This document shows, piece by piece, positions 1-6,346 of a stretch of 14,781 nt of DNA. Location of the stretch: the NCBI GenBank assembly GCA_945906975.1, contig CAMDRY010000034.1, forward strand, positions 1 to 14,781, read 5' to 3'. The translations under genes were made by a program, and so were the position numbers. The notes under the pieces were generated by a model. The model was not told the DNA's origin. It did no database searches and saw only the letters and a program-made list of their open reading frames with translations. Position 1 is the first letter of the stretch, and every line of letters starts with the position of its first letter. The DNA is from Bordetella parapertussis (GTDB lineage: Bacteria; Pseudomonadota; Gammaproteobacteria; Burkholderiales; SG8-39).

Positions 1-390
1 CTGATCAGTGGCCGCGTGCAGGTGAGCTTTGTGCCCACCGCCTTCCTGCTCACGCACATCAAGTCGGGCAAGTTGATGGCGCTGGGGGTGTCGACGCGCG
101 ATGCGATGAAAACGCCGCTGGAGGTGCCCAGCACGCGCGAGGCCGGTATTGACTACGAATACACCGCCTGGTTCGGGCTGCTCGCGCCATCCAAGGTATC
201 GCCGGCGATTCTTGAGCAATTGAGCCGCGCAGTGCGCAGCGCCCAGGATCACCCGGACATCAAGGCTGAGTTTTCCAAGCTAGGCCTGTCGGCACGCAAC
301 GTGCCGCTTGCCGAGTTTGACGCCTACATCAGGACTGACATGGACAAGCTCGGTCCGTTCGTGAAGGCGAGCGGCGCCAAGGCCGAGTAG
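1..390 (+). CDS. Bug/TctC-family tripartite tricarboxylate receptor, C-terminal part
   Basis: The reading frame is open from base 1 and stops with TAG at 388-390, giving the last 129 residues of a periplasmic solute receptor of the Bug (TctC) family. These proteins bind small carboxylates and deliver them to TctA/TctB-type permeases or sensors. The recognisable pattern is the family's second half: 'HIKSGKLMALGVSTRD', then a 'VPSTREAG' segment, 'WFGLLAPSKVSPAILEQLS', and the final helix ending 'FVKASGAKAE'. The N-terminal half and signal peptide lie outside the window. The last 111 bp overlap the 3' end of the minus-strand cupin gene, which is unusual for two real genes. No permease gene is visible nearby. 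The family call is firm; the ligand cannot be read from the sequence. Confidence 0.9.
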   Translation: MISGRVQVSFVPTAFLLTHIKSGKLMALGVSTRDAMKTPLEVPSTREAGIDYEYTAWFGLLAPSKVSPAILEQLSRAVRSAQDHPDIKAEFSKLGLSARNVPLAEFDAYIRTDMDKLGPFVKASGAKAE

Positions 391-996
391 GCCCGCAGCT
401 GGCTGCGCGCGCTTTCCTTCGCGCGCCGCCAGCGCCTGCTGGAGTCCGGGCTCAAAAGCGCCGTCCACCAGAATGAAGGCGATGCGGCAGGGCTTGTCCG
501 AGCGGTTGCTCCAGGCATGGTTGGTGCCGCATTGCACCGTCACGTCACCGGCCTTGAGCAGTACCTCAGAGTCATCCAGTATCAGCGTCAGTTCGCCCTC
601 GAGGACGATGGCGTAATCAATCGTCTCGGTGCGGTGCATCAGCGGGTGCACGCCGCTCGAAGCAAAGGTCGACGCGGCACTGTTGCCGAGGAACTCGAAC
701 ATTTTTTTCGAGGCCGCCGCATCCATGTTGTCCATACGGCCGCCATCGGGCGGTATCTCGCTGATGCGGATCACCGTGCCGTTTTTGGCCGGCAGTTGGC
801 GGCGCGGCCCCAGCGTCGGCTCGGGTGCGGCACATTCGATATGCGCCGGCGTTTCGCCGGTGCGCCACACATCGGTGGCGCTGTAGCCAGGGCGAAGCTC
901 GGTGGTATGCACAAAGGGCGCCGGCGCATCGGATACGACGATGGCCTTGCCTTGCTGGTCGTGGCCGGTGACCACACGGCGTACGGGTCTGCTCAT
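280..996 (-). CDS. Single-domain cupin protein with C-terminal extension
   Basis: Predicted cytoplasmic 238-residue protein. I chose the ATG whose complement is at 994-996 because GGAGAG lies just upstream on the minus strand; the frame stays open much further upstream, but that part does not look like protein. Residues ~110-165 form a cupin beta-barrel. Motif 1 is 'GVHPLMHRTETIDYAIVLEG' (H117, H121, E124, G134) and motif 2 is 'AGDVTVQCGTNHAW' (H150), giving a plausible metal-binding His/Glu set. Close relatives I recall end soon after the strand corresponding to 'CRIAFILVDGA' (~residue 170). Here about 65 more residues follow, and the last 37 codons are antisense to the Bug gene, so the tail may be read-through after loss of an earlier stop. 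It is transcribed divergently from the catabolic cluster. The substrate is unknown; it could be a small dioxygenase, an isomerase or a binding protein. Confidence 0.8.
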   Translation of the reverse strand: MSRPVRRVVTGHDQQGKAIVVSDAPAPFVHTTELRPGYSATDVWRTGETPAHIECAAPEPTLGPRRQLPAKNGTVIRISEIPPDGGRMDNMDAAASKKMFEFLGNSAASTFASSGVHPLMHRTETIDYAIVLEGELTLILDDSEVLLKAGDVTVQCGTNHAWSNRSDKPCRIAFILVDGAFEPGLQQALAAREGKRAQPAAGLLGLGAARLHERTELVHVSPDVGVKLGKRHVACRQA

Positions 997-1023
997 GGCG
1001 CGCTCTCCATTCGATTTTGTTTT

Positions 1024-1071
1024 GTTGAAGCAACGATTCTCCGTCAGCAGACGGCTTGCTGCAACGGTTGC
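1024..1071 (-). promoter_or_regulatory. Candidate promoter of the cupin gene with two flanking palindromes
   Basis: In the 180-bp divergent gap (997-1176) the minus strand reads TTGCAG (complement of 1059-1064), a 17-bp spacer, then GAGAAT (complement of 1036-1041), a fair sigma70-type match. The perfect palindrome GCAACGGTTGC (1061-1071) overlaps the -35 box. A second, GTTGAAGCAAC (1024-1034), lies just downstream of the -10 box. Both share GTTG/CAAC half-sites and their centres are 37 bp apart. This arrangement would suit a repressor binding two sites, possibly also controlling the divergent racemase-led cluster. I see no convincing rightward promoter. The prediction is from sequence only. 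Confidence 0.35.
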
Positions 1072-1176
1072 TGTACGAGGACAAATTATGTTGCGCATCA
1101 GACCGCCGGCGAAAAATGTGATACAAGGAAAGAAGGCAAAATCATTGTCGTATCTGTTCCCGGGAGGGATGAGTTG

Positions 1177-2043
1177 ATGAAGGCGAGCGCCGCGCGGGAG
1201 TCGGCCCCGCAAAAAGCGATGCGTATCTGGGCGCAAAGCGCGAGCGACCTTTCGGTTCACACCCTGTTTGGTGCGACGATTGCGCAGCACGGCAGGCGGG
1301 TGTGCCAGACCGAGACGCAGATTGATGTGCATGGCCTCGCGCCGGGCACCTATCCGCCGGGCATGACTGCCACGGAGATTTGTTGCGAGTACCCGGTCAC
1401 CCATCACATGCTGTCCCTGCAGGTCATGGAAAACGCCCTGCTCGCCGAGCGTGAGGGCTATGACGCGATGGTGGTGACCTCATTCATGGATCACGGCTGC
1501 GAACTGGCGCGCAGCGCGGTGGATATTCCGGTGGTGGGTCTTGGCAGTACGGCCTTGCGTGTTGCCTCGGCAGCGGGGCGTGCGCTGGGTCTTGTGTCGC
1601 ACGACGCGGACCAGCGCAAGGTGGTGCGCAATCTCATCCACTATCACGGCTTCGACCAAAATGTCCGCCTGCTCGCCGCGCTTGATCCGGGCCTGAGCAC
1701 CGAGGATCTTGACGCGGGCATGAACGGATCGCCGGTGCTGCTGCAGCGTTTTTCCGAGCAGATCGACCCGTTCATCAAGGCCGGGGTCGATCTCATCGTC
1801 CCGGCCGAGGGTTTTCTGGCCGGCGCGCTTTATCTTGCCGGTGTGCGCGAGGTGCGCGGCATTCCCGTGTTTGACGGCTTGGGCGCGGCCTTTGCGTTTG
1901 CCGAAATGATGGTGCGCTTGCGCCGCCATGCCGGCCTCGAAGTAAGTAGAAGCGGCGACTACGCCAAGGCACCTGTTGCGGCGCTCGATCACGTGCGCGC
2001 GGTGACCATGGGCGCAATGCAAGCTGCGCAGGGAAGGGGATAG
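1177..2043 (+). CDS. Asp/Glu/hydantoin racemase-fold protein lacking both catalytic cysteines
   Basis: 288 residues. The ATG at 1177 is preceded by GGGAGGG (1162-1168) at 8-nt spacing; the frame extends upstream without protein character. The fold is recognised from the two half-domain signatures: 'YDAMVVTSFMDHG' followed by 'DIPVVGLGSTAL' (~96-127), and 'AGVDLIVPAEGFLAGA' followed by 'GIPVFDGLGAA' (~192-238). In hydantoin and aspartate racemases each signature carries a catalytic Cys. Here the first aligns with Ser102 and the second with Glu201, so the usual two-cysteine racemisation is unlikely. A Cys108 lies close to the first site. A related reaction such as isomerisation, decarboxylation or C-C cleavage is possible. 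It is the first gene of a tight cluster, 2 bp before the SDR gene. The fold call is firm; the reaction is unknown. Confidence 0.8.
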   Translation: MKASAARESAPQKAMRIWAQSASDLSVHTLFGATIAQHGRRVCQTETQIDVHGLAPGTYPPGMTATEICCEYPVTHHMLSLQVMENALLAEREGYDAMVVTSFMDHGCELARSAVDIPVVGLGSTALRVASAAGRALGLVSHDADQRKVVRNLIHYHGFDQNVRLLAALDPGLSTEDLDAGMNGSPVLLQRFSEQIDPFIKAGVDLIVPAEGFLAGALYLAGVREVRGIPVFDGLGAAFAFAEMMVRLRRHAGLEVSRSGDYAKAPVAALDHVRAVTMGAMQAAQGRG

Positions 2044-2045
2044 AA

Positions 2046-2828
2046 ATGCTCAAAGGCAGGAGTGCACTGATCACCGGATCGCTGGACGGGATAGGATTTG
2101 CCATCGCATCGGCGCTGGCGGCAAAGGGCGCCAATGTGATGCTCAACGGGTTTGGCGACGCGGCGATGATTGGCGAACGCCTGAAGACCTTGCGCGCGTT
2201 TGGCGTGGACGCGGATTACCACGGCGCCGACCTGTCCATCCCGGCGCAGATCGAAGACATGGTGGCCGCCGCGGAAAAGCGCTTTGGCAGCGTGGATATT
2301 GCCGTCAACAACGCGGTCACGCGCACCTGGGGCAATATCGACGAGCTGGCGGTGGAGAAATGGAACTACGCGCTTGCCGTCAACCTCAGCGCGCCCTTTC
2401 ATGTCCTGCGCCTCACCATGCCGGGGATGAAAAAACGCATGTGGGGCCGCATCATCAACCTGGCGTCCAATTACGGCGTGGCCGGAACGCGGCGGCGCGT
2501 CGATTATGTGAGTACCAAGCATGCTGTGGTCGGCCTGACCAAGGTCGCCGCGCTGGAGGGCCTGCCCTTTAACATCACCGCGAACGCGCTTTGCCCCGGC
2601 GCCACGCTCACCCCCAACGCACGCAAGCTGGTCGCGCAAAGAATGCAGGCGAAGGGCCTGTCCGAAGCGGACGCGACCACCGACTACCTTTCCGACCGCC
2701 AGCCGTCGCGGCGCTTTATCCCGCCGGAAAAAGTGGGTGCCTTCGCCGCCTTCCTGTGCAGTGAGGACGCCAGCGAAATCACCGGCTCGCCGCTGGCCAT
2801 CGACGGTGGCTGGCTGGCATTTTCCTGA
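2046..2828 (+). CDS. 3-hydroxybutyrate dehydrogenase-like SDR
   Basis: 260 residues; ATG with AAGGGGA (2034-2040) at 5-nt spacing, starting 2 bp after the racemase-like gene. It is a classical short-chain dehydrogenase with the nucleotide-binding loop 'TGSLDGIG' (10-17) and a Ser141/Tyr154/Lys158 catalytic set. The C-terminal half ('NALCPG', 'EKVGAFAAFLCSEDAS', 'ITGSPLAIDGGW') strongly resembles bacterial D-3-hydroxybutyrate dehydrogenases, which oxidise 3-hydroxybutyrate to acetoacetate with NAD. Residues known to hold the substrate carboxylate in that enzyme (Gln94, His144, Lys152, Gln196 in Pseudomonas numbering) align here with Arg93, Tyr143, Arg151 and Leu195. The common NNAG motif reads NNAV. 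A different hydroxy acid is therefore the likely substrate. The SDR family is certain; the 3-hydroxybutyrate activity is doubtful. Confidence 0.88.
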   Translation: MLKGRSALITGSLDGIGFAIASALAAKGANVMLNGFGDAAMIGERLKTLRAFGVDADYHGADLSIPAQIEDMVAAAEKRFGSVDIAVNNAVTRTWGNIDELAVEKWNYALAVNLSAPFHVLRLTMPGMKKRMWGRIINLASNYGVAGTRRRVDYVSTKHAVVGLTKVAALEGLPFNITANALCPGATLTPNARKLVAQRMQAKGLSEADATTDYLSDRQPSRRFIPPEKVGAFAAFLCSEDASEITGSPLAIDGGWLAFS

Positions 2829-2935
2829 GCAGCGACAGGCGGTCTATACTTTTTATTCAAGCTCCGCGCGCCCCGCGCCGGAGATGTGCAAACCAATAAG
2901 CCGCGCCTTGAGCGGCATCGTAAAGTGAGGAAGCT

Positions 2936-3748
2936 GTGGAAGCATCCGACGTAAAACGTGCCGCGCAACTTTTTGTCGAGGCCCGCCGCAGCGGCAAGCC
3001 TATCCGCGAACTGCCCGAAGCCTGCCGACCCGCGCATACGCGCGATGTCAACGCCATTGTCGATGCCGTCACCGACATTCTGGTCAGGGAGGATGGCGAG
3101 ACCATAGGCGGCTGGAAAATCGGGTTTGTATTCAGTCCGCGGCAGGTGCCGATGGTCTGCCCGCTCTTTAACTCGCGCTTGTTCAAGAGCCCGGCGCGCG
3201 TGCCGCTTGCGCTCACACCGGCGCTGCGCATCGAACCGGAGATTTCCTTCCGCCTGAAGCAGGATCTTCCCGCGCGTGCCAAGGCCTATCGCGCCGAAGA
3301 GCTTGCCCGGATGCTCACCGCCTGCGCGTCGCTGGAAATCATCGACTCACGTTTTGACACCAGCCTGCGCTCGATTCGCCAGATCATCGACAACCCGAAA
3401 ACCCGCCTCGAGGCGATGGCCGACAACAACACCACCGGCGCCTATATCACCGCGGAGGGCCGCGACGACTGGCAGGACTTTGATTTTGCCGCAATCAAGA
3501 TGAGCATGCGCACACCATCGCGTGTGATTGTCGAGTCGACGGGCGGGCACGCATTTTCCGACCCGTTCCTTCCCTGTGTCGTGCTTGCCAACGAGATGCG
3601 CCATCGCGGCGGTATGCGCGCAGGTGATCTTCTTGTGACAGGCTCGTTCAGCGGATTCTTTGAAGTGGCCCCCGACGAACCTGTGACGGCGGAGTTTGCC
3701 GGTTTCGGTTCGGCAGAGGCGACGTTTTCCACAACATCCACAAAATAA
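2936..3748 (+). CDS. 2-keto-4-pentenoate hydratase / oxalocrotonate decarboxylase family enzyme
   Basis: 270 residues. The start is the GTG at 2936 with TGAGG at 2926-2930; there is no in-frame ATG near a ribosome site. The protein has the fumarylacetoacetase-like fold of MhpD-type hydratases, which add water to 2-hydroxypenta-2,4-dienoate or decarboxylate 4-oxalocrotonate in meta-cleavage pathways. Visible landmarks are 'RIEPEISFRL' with E100 and E102, 'SLEIIDSRF' with E134 (together the expected Mg/Mn ligands), 'DNNTTGAYI' (163-171), and the terminal 'AGDLLVTGSFSGFFEV' barrel strand. Length is normal for the family. It follows the SDR after a 107-bp gap (2829-2935) that holds only a TATACT (2845-2850) without a good -35 box. 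A stable hairpin separates it from the next gene. The exact substrate is not identifiable. Confidence 0.85.
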   Translation: MEASDVKRAAQLFVEARRSGKPIRELPEACRPAHTRDVNAIVDAVTDILVREDGETIGGWKIGFVFSPRQVPMVCPLFNSRLFKSPARVPLALTPALRIEPEISFRLKQDLPARAKAYRAEELARMLTACASLEIIDSRFDTSLRSIRQIIDNPKTRLEAMADNNTTGAYITAEGRDDWQDFDFAAIKMSMRTPSRVIVESTGGHAFSDPFLPCVVLANEMRHRGGMRAGDLLVTGSFSGFFEVAPDEPVTAEFAGFGSAEATFSTTSTK

Positions 3749-3749
3749 C

Positions 3750-3765
3750 GGGTGCGAAAGCACCC
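3750..3765 (+). other. GAAA-tetraloop hairpin between hydratase and Bug genes
   Basis: GGGTGC (3750-3755), GAAA loop (3756-3759), GCACCC (3760-3765): a perfect 6-bp stem with a GNRA-type loop. It sits between the TAA at 3746-3748 and the AAGGAGG ribosome site at 3768-3774. No T-run follows, so it does not look like a terminator. A plausible role is mRNA processing or protection, allowing the receptor cistron to be expressed more than its neighbours. Confidence 0.55.
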
Positions 3766-3779
3766 ACAAGGAGGCGGTC

Positions 3780-4739
3780 ATGATCAAGTGTTTTCTGCAT
3801 CTGCTGTTGTCATCGTTTTGCGCCGTGTCGTTTGCGGCGATGGGGCAGGCCTTTCCGTCCAAACCGATTCGCATCGTCGTGCCATTCGGTCCTGGTTCGG
3901 CAACCGACACCATCACGCGCCTTCTGGTCGACAAGGCCGGCAAGAGCCTCGGCACCACTTTCATCGTCGACAATAAACCGGGGGCCAACGGATTGATCGC
4001 GGCCCGCGAGGTGGTGGGATCGCCCAAGGATGGCTACACGATCATCATCTCGTCCAACTCGGCGCACGCCGCCAATCAGTATCTTTACAAGAATCTGGGG
4101 TATGACCCGGTCAAGGACTTTGCCCCCATCACCGGGCTCACAACGAATCCGCATGTGTTCGTTGTGCGCGCGTCCCTGCCCGTGCAAAACCTCAAGGAAC
4201 TGATCCAGTACGGCAAGGACAATCCGGGCAAGCTCAATTTTGGCGCCGGCAACACCGGCGGGCTCGCCAACGCATCGCTGATGAAAAGCATTGGTGGGTT
4301 CACCGCAGCCGAAATCTCCTACAAGTCACCGCCTGCGGCGGTGGTCGACCTGCTTGGCGGCCGCATCGATTTTCTTGCGGTTGATTACTTTATCGTCAAT
4401 GACCAGATTCGTGCCGGCGCCCTGCGCGCGCTGGCGGTGACTTCGAAAACCCGCCTCAAGGCGCTGCCCAATATCCCGACAGTGGCCGAGACCCTGCCCG
4501 GCTACGAACTCAACGGCTGGGTCGCCGCCTTCGCGCCGGCTGGAACGCCGGGCGATGCCGTAGCCAAACTCAACAAGGCTTTTGCCGATGTGATCCGTTC
4601 GCCGGAATTTGAGACTTACATGGAGCGCCAGGGTATGCAGGGATTTGTCACCACGCCCGAAGAACTCGGCGCGTTCCAGCGCGAGCAGGTGACCAAGTGG
4701 GCTGAGGTCTTGAAAAAAGCCGGTGTGGAAAGGGAGTAA
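3780..4739 (+). CDS. Bug/TctC-family periplasmic carboxylate receptor
   Basis: 319 residues. The ATG at 3780 has a strong AAGGAGG (3768-3774) at 5-nt spacing; the open frame further upstream lacks sense. Residues 1-24 form a signal peptide (MIK, hydrophobic core, cleavage after MGQA), so the mature protein is periplasmic. The family signature follows: 'PSKPIRIVVPFGPGSATDT' (26-44), 'NKPGANGLIAAREV', 'SPKDGYTI', 'YDPVKDFAPIT', and 'GRIDFLAVDY' in the second lobe. Length matches the family's ~320. Its place inside a catabolic cluster suggests it captures the acid that the neighbouring SDRs and hydratase process. No TctA/TctB genes accompany it, so the permease must be encoded elsewhere. The next gene begins 3 bp after its stop. 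Confidence 0.93.
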   Translation: MIKCFLHLLLSSFCAVSFAAMGQAFPSKPIRIVVPFGPGSATDTITRLLVDKAGKSLGTTFIVDNKPGANGLIAAREVVGSPKDGYTIIISSNSAHAANQYLYKNLGYDPVKDFAPITGLTTNPHVFVVRASLPVQNLKELIQYGKDNPGKLNFGAGNTGGLANASLMKSIGGFTAAEISYKSPPAAVVDLLGGRIDFLAVDYFIVNDQIRAGALRALAVTSKTRLKALPNIPTVAETLPGYELNGWVAAFAPAGTPGDAVAKLNKAFADVIRSPEFETYMERQGMQGFVTTPEELGAFQREQVTKWAEVLKKAGVERE

Positions 4740-4742
4740 GGC

Positions 4743-5480
4743 ATGAGTGTCAAAGGCAAGGTGGCGATTGTCACGGGTGGTGCATCGGGCATGGGCCGCG
4801 CTTCGGCGCTGCTGCTGGGCGCGAACGGGGCGAAGGTGGTGGTGGCGGACCGCGACGAGGCGGGGGCTGTTTCTGCAGCGGCGCAAATCGTGGCGGCTGG
4901 CGGCATTGCCATGGCGGCGGCATGTGATGTGGGTGACTCTGCCGCGGTGGCCAGCCTGGTAGCGCGCACGCAGGCCGAGTACGGCCGCATCGATGTTCTC
5001 ATGCATGCCGCCGGCATCTGCCCGCGCAAGCCTTTTTTGGAAATGCAGGACGAGGACTGGCGCGCCGTGTTGCGGGTCAACCTTGACGGCACTTTTTACA
5101 TCACGCGTGATGTCGGACGCGTGATGGCGGCGCAAAAGGCCGGGACGATGATCCTGGTCACCTCGGACCGCGGGGTCTACGGCAGTATCGATTACGCGCA
5201 CTATGCCGCGTCAAAGGGCGGCATGATCGCGCTCACCAAGAGTCTTGCGCTGACCATGGGCAAATATGGCGTCACGGTTAACGCCCTTAACCCCGGCGTC
5301 ACCGATACGCCGCTGGCACGCGCCGCGGTGGTGCAGTGGCAGGAGAAAATGGCACTCGACGTGCTCGGCAGTTACAGCACGCCCGAGGAGATCGCCGAGA
5401 CGGTGCTGTTTCTCGCCGGAACCGCAGGCGCATTCATGACCGGCCAGGTTGTGGGCGTGCGTATGCGCTACGGCGCCTAG
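4743..5480 (+). CDS. FabG-like SDR oxidoreductase with atypical HAAG motif
   Basis: 245 residues. The ATG at 4743 has AGGGAG (4731-4736) lying just before the stop codon of the Bug gene, which suggests translational coupling. Classical short-chain dehydrogenase: 'TGGASGMG' (11-18), Asp36 at the end of strand 2 (favours NAD(H)), catalytic Ser141, Tyr154 and Lys158 ('YAASK'), and 'NALNPGVTDTP' (180-190). Two departures are visible: the NNAG structural motif reads HAAG (88-91), and the C-terminus ends 'VVGVRMRYGA' where the family usually has a V-D-G-G strand. It probably oxidises or reduces a hydroxyl/keto intermediate of the same pathway; the substrate is unknown. Confidence 0.9.
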   Translation: MSVKGKVAIVTGGASGMGRASALLLGANGAKVVVADRDEAGAVSAAAQIVAAGGIAMAAACDVGDSAAVASLVARTQAEYGRIDVLMHAAGICPRKPFLEMQDEDWRAVLRVNLDGTFYITRDVGRVMAAQKAGTMILVTSDRGVYGSIDYAHYAASKGGMIALTKSLALTMGKYGVTVNALNPGVTDTPLARAAVVQWQEKMALDVLGSYSTPEEIAETVLFLAGTAGAFMTGQVVGVRMRYGA

Positions 5481-5488
5481 GCGCAGCC

Positions 5489-6280
5489 ATGCCGACGGCC
5501 GTGGCATTGCCAGCGATGTCTGATTTGAAGGGGAAGGTGGTTTTGGTCACCGGCGCGAGCAGTGGCATTGGCGCGGCTGCCGCGCGGGCCTTTGGCGCTG
5601 CCGGCTGCCGGGTGGCGATCCATTGCCATAGCGGTCTGGAACGTGCCGAAGCTGTCGCGACTGATGTGCGCACTGCCGGTGGTGATGCCCTCGTGCTGGC
5701 CGGGGACGTGACGGCGGCGGGGGTGCCCCGTCGCATCGTGACGCAGACCGTGGACGCGTTCGGACGCATCGATGTCCTGGTCAACAATGCCGGTGGGCTG
5801 GTCGCGCGCGTCAAGGTGGCCGATTATGACGATGCCTACCTTGATGCCATCCTTGCGCTCAACGTCAGGCAGGTCGCGCACTTTGTGCGCGAGGCGGTGC
5901 GGGCGATGCGTCTGCAAGGGGGCGGCGGCTGCATCATCAATGTCGGTTCCAGCGCCGCCCGCCACGGCGGTGGCGTCGGTTCGGTGATCTATGCGGCAAC
6001 CAAGGGATTTATATCCAGCGCGACGCATGGCTGGGCGAAGGAACTCGCCGCGGATGGCATTCGCGTCAACGCCGTATCTCCGGGCGTGATTATGACGCCT
6101 TTCCATGCGGGCTTTACCCCGCCCGAGGCCCTTGAGGCATCGCGTGCCGCGATCCCGCAAAAGCGCATCGGCAGCGCCAGTGAGTGCGCAGGAACCATGC
6201 TCTACCTTGCCTCGGAAACGATGAGCAGTTTTGTGACCGGACAGGTGATTGAGGTGAACGGCGGCCAGATCATGTCCTAG
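5489..6280 (+). CDS. SDR-family oxidoreductase (3-oxoacyl-reductase-like)
   Basis: 263 residues from the ATG at 5489, 8 bp after the previous stop, with only a weak AGGCG upstream. The ATG at 5516 is an alternative start: it lacks a ribosome site but gives the more typical beginning 'MSDLKGKVVLVTG' (254 residues). Counting from 5516: 'TGASSGIG' (12-19), intact 'NNAG' (90-93), Ser146/Tyr159/Lys163, and 'VSPGVIMTPF' then 'VTGQVIEVNGG' at the end. It is the third SDR in the cluster and the last gene before a terminator-like inverted repeat. A run of glycines (about 135-138) precedes the catalytic strand. Family certain, substrate unknown. Confidence 0.88.
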   Translation: MPTAVALPAMSDLKGKVVLVTGASSGIGAAAARAFGAAGCRVAIHCHSGLERAEAVATDVRTAGGDALVLAGDVTAAGVPRRIVTQTVDAFGRIDVLVNNAGGLVARVKVADYDDAYLDAILALNVRQVAHFVREAVRAMRLQGGGGCIINVGSSAARHGGGVGSVIYAATKGFISSATHGWAKELAADGIRVNAVSPGVIMTPFHAGFTPPEALEASRAAIPQKRIGSASECAGTMLYLASETMSSFVTGQVIEVNGGQIMS

Positions 6281-6287
6281 CAGCACT

Positions 6288-6318
6288 CAGCCCAAAGGCC
6301 GCGCGGTTTTTTGGGCTG
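6288..6318 (+). terminator. Terminator-like inverted repeat after the catabolic cluster
   Basis: CAGCCCAAA (6288-6296) and TTTGGGCTG (6310-6318) are perfect 9-bp complements around a GC-rich loop that contains CCGCGCGG. A run of six T (6307-6312) lies inside the structure rather than after it. It could act either as the outer hairpin or as the smaller CCGCGCGG hairpin followed by TTTTTT. The position, 8 bp after the last SDR stop, fits transcription termination. Confidence 0.45.
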
Positions 6319-6340
6319 GACGGGCTTGGCACGGTAAAAT
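6311..6340 (+). promoter_or_regulatory. Candidate promoter for the FmdB-type gene
   Basis: TTGGGC (6311-6316), 18-bp spacer, TAAAAT (6335-6340; five of six match the -10 consensus). The start codon at 6347 is only 6 bp after the -10 box, and no ribosome site precedes it. A transcript from here would have almost no leader. Confidence 0.4.
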
Positions 6341-6346
6341 GCACCC

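Noticed and set aside
1169..1177. Two-codon frame ATG-AGT-TGA overlapping the racemase start
   Set aside because: It arises from the bases between GGGAGGG and the ATG at 1177. It is too short to claim as a leader, though it lies in a position where coupling could occur.
997..1407. Upstream extension of the cupin frame to 375 residues
   Set aside because: The extra N-terminal part is Arg/His-rich with no domain character, is antisense to the racemase-like gene, and a well-placed GGAGAG favours the start at 996.
2845..2850. TATACT as an internal promoter before the hydratase gene
   Set aside because: No reasonable -35 box at 16-18 bp upstream; kept only as a remark.
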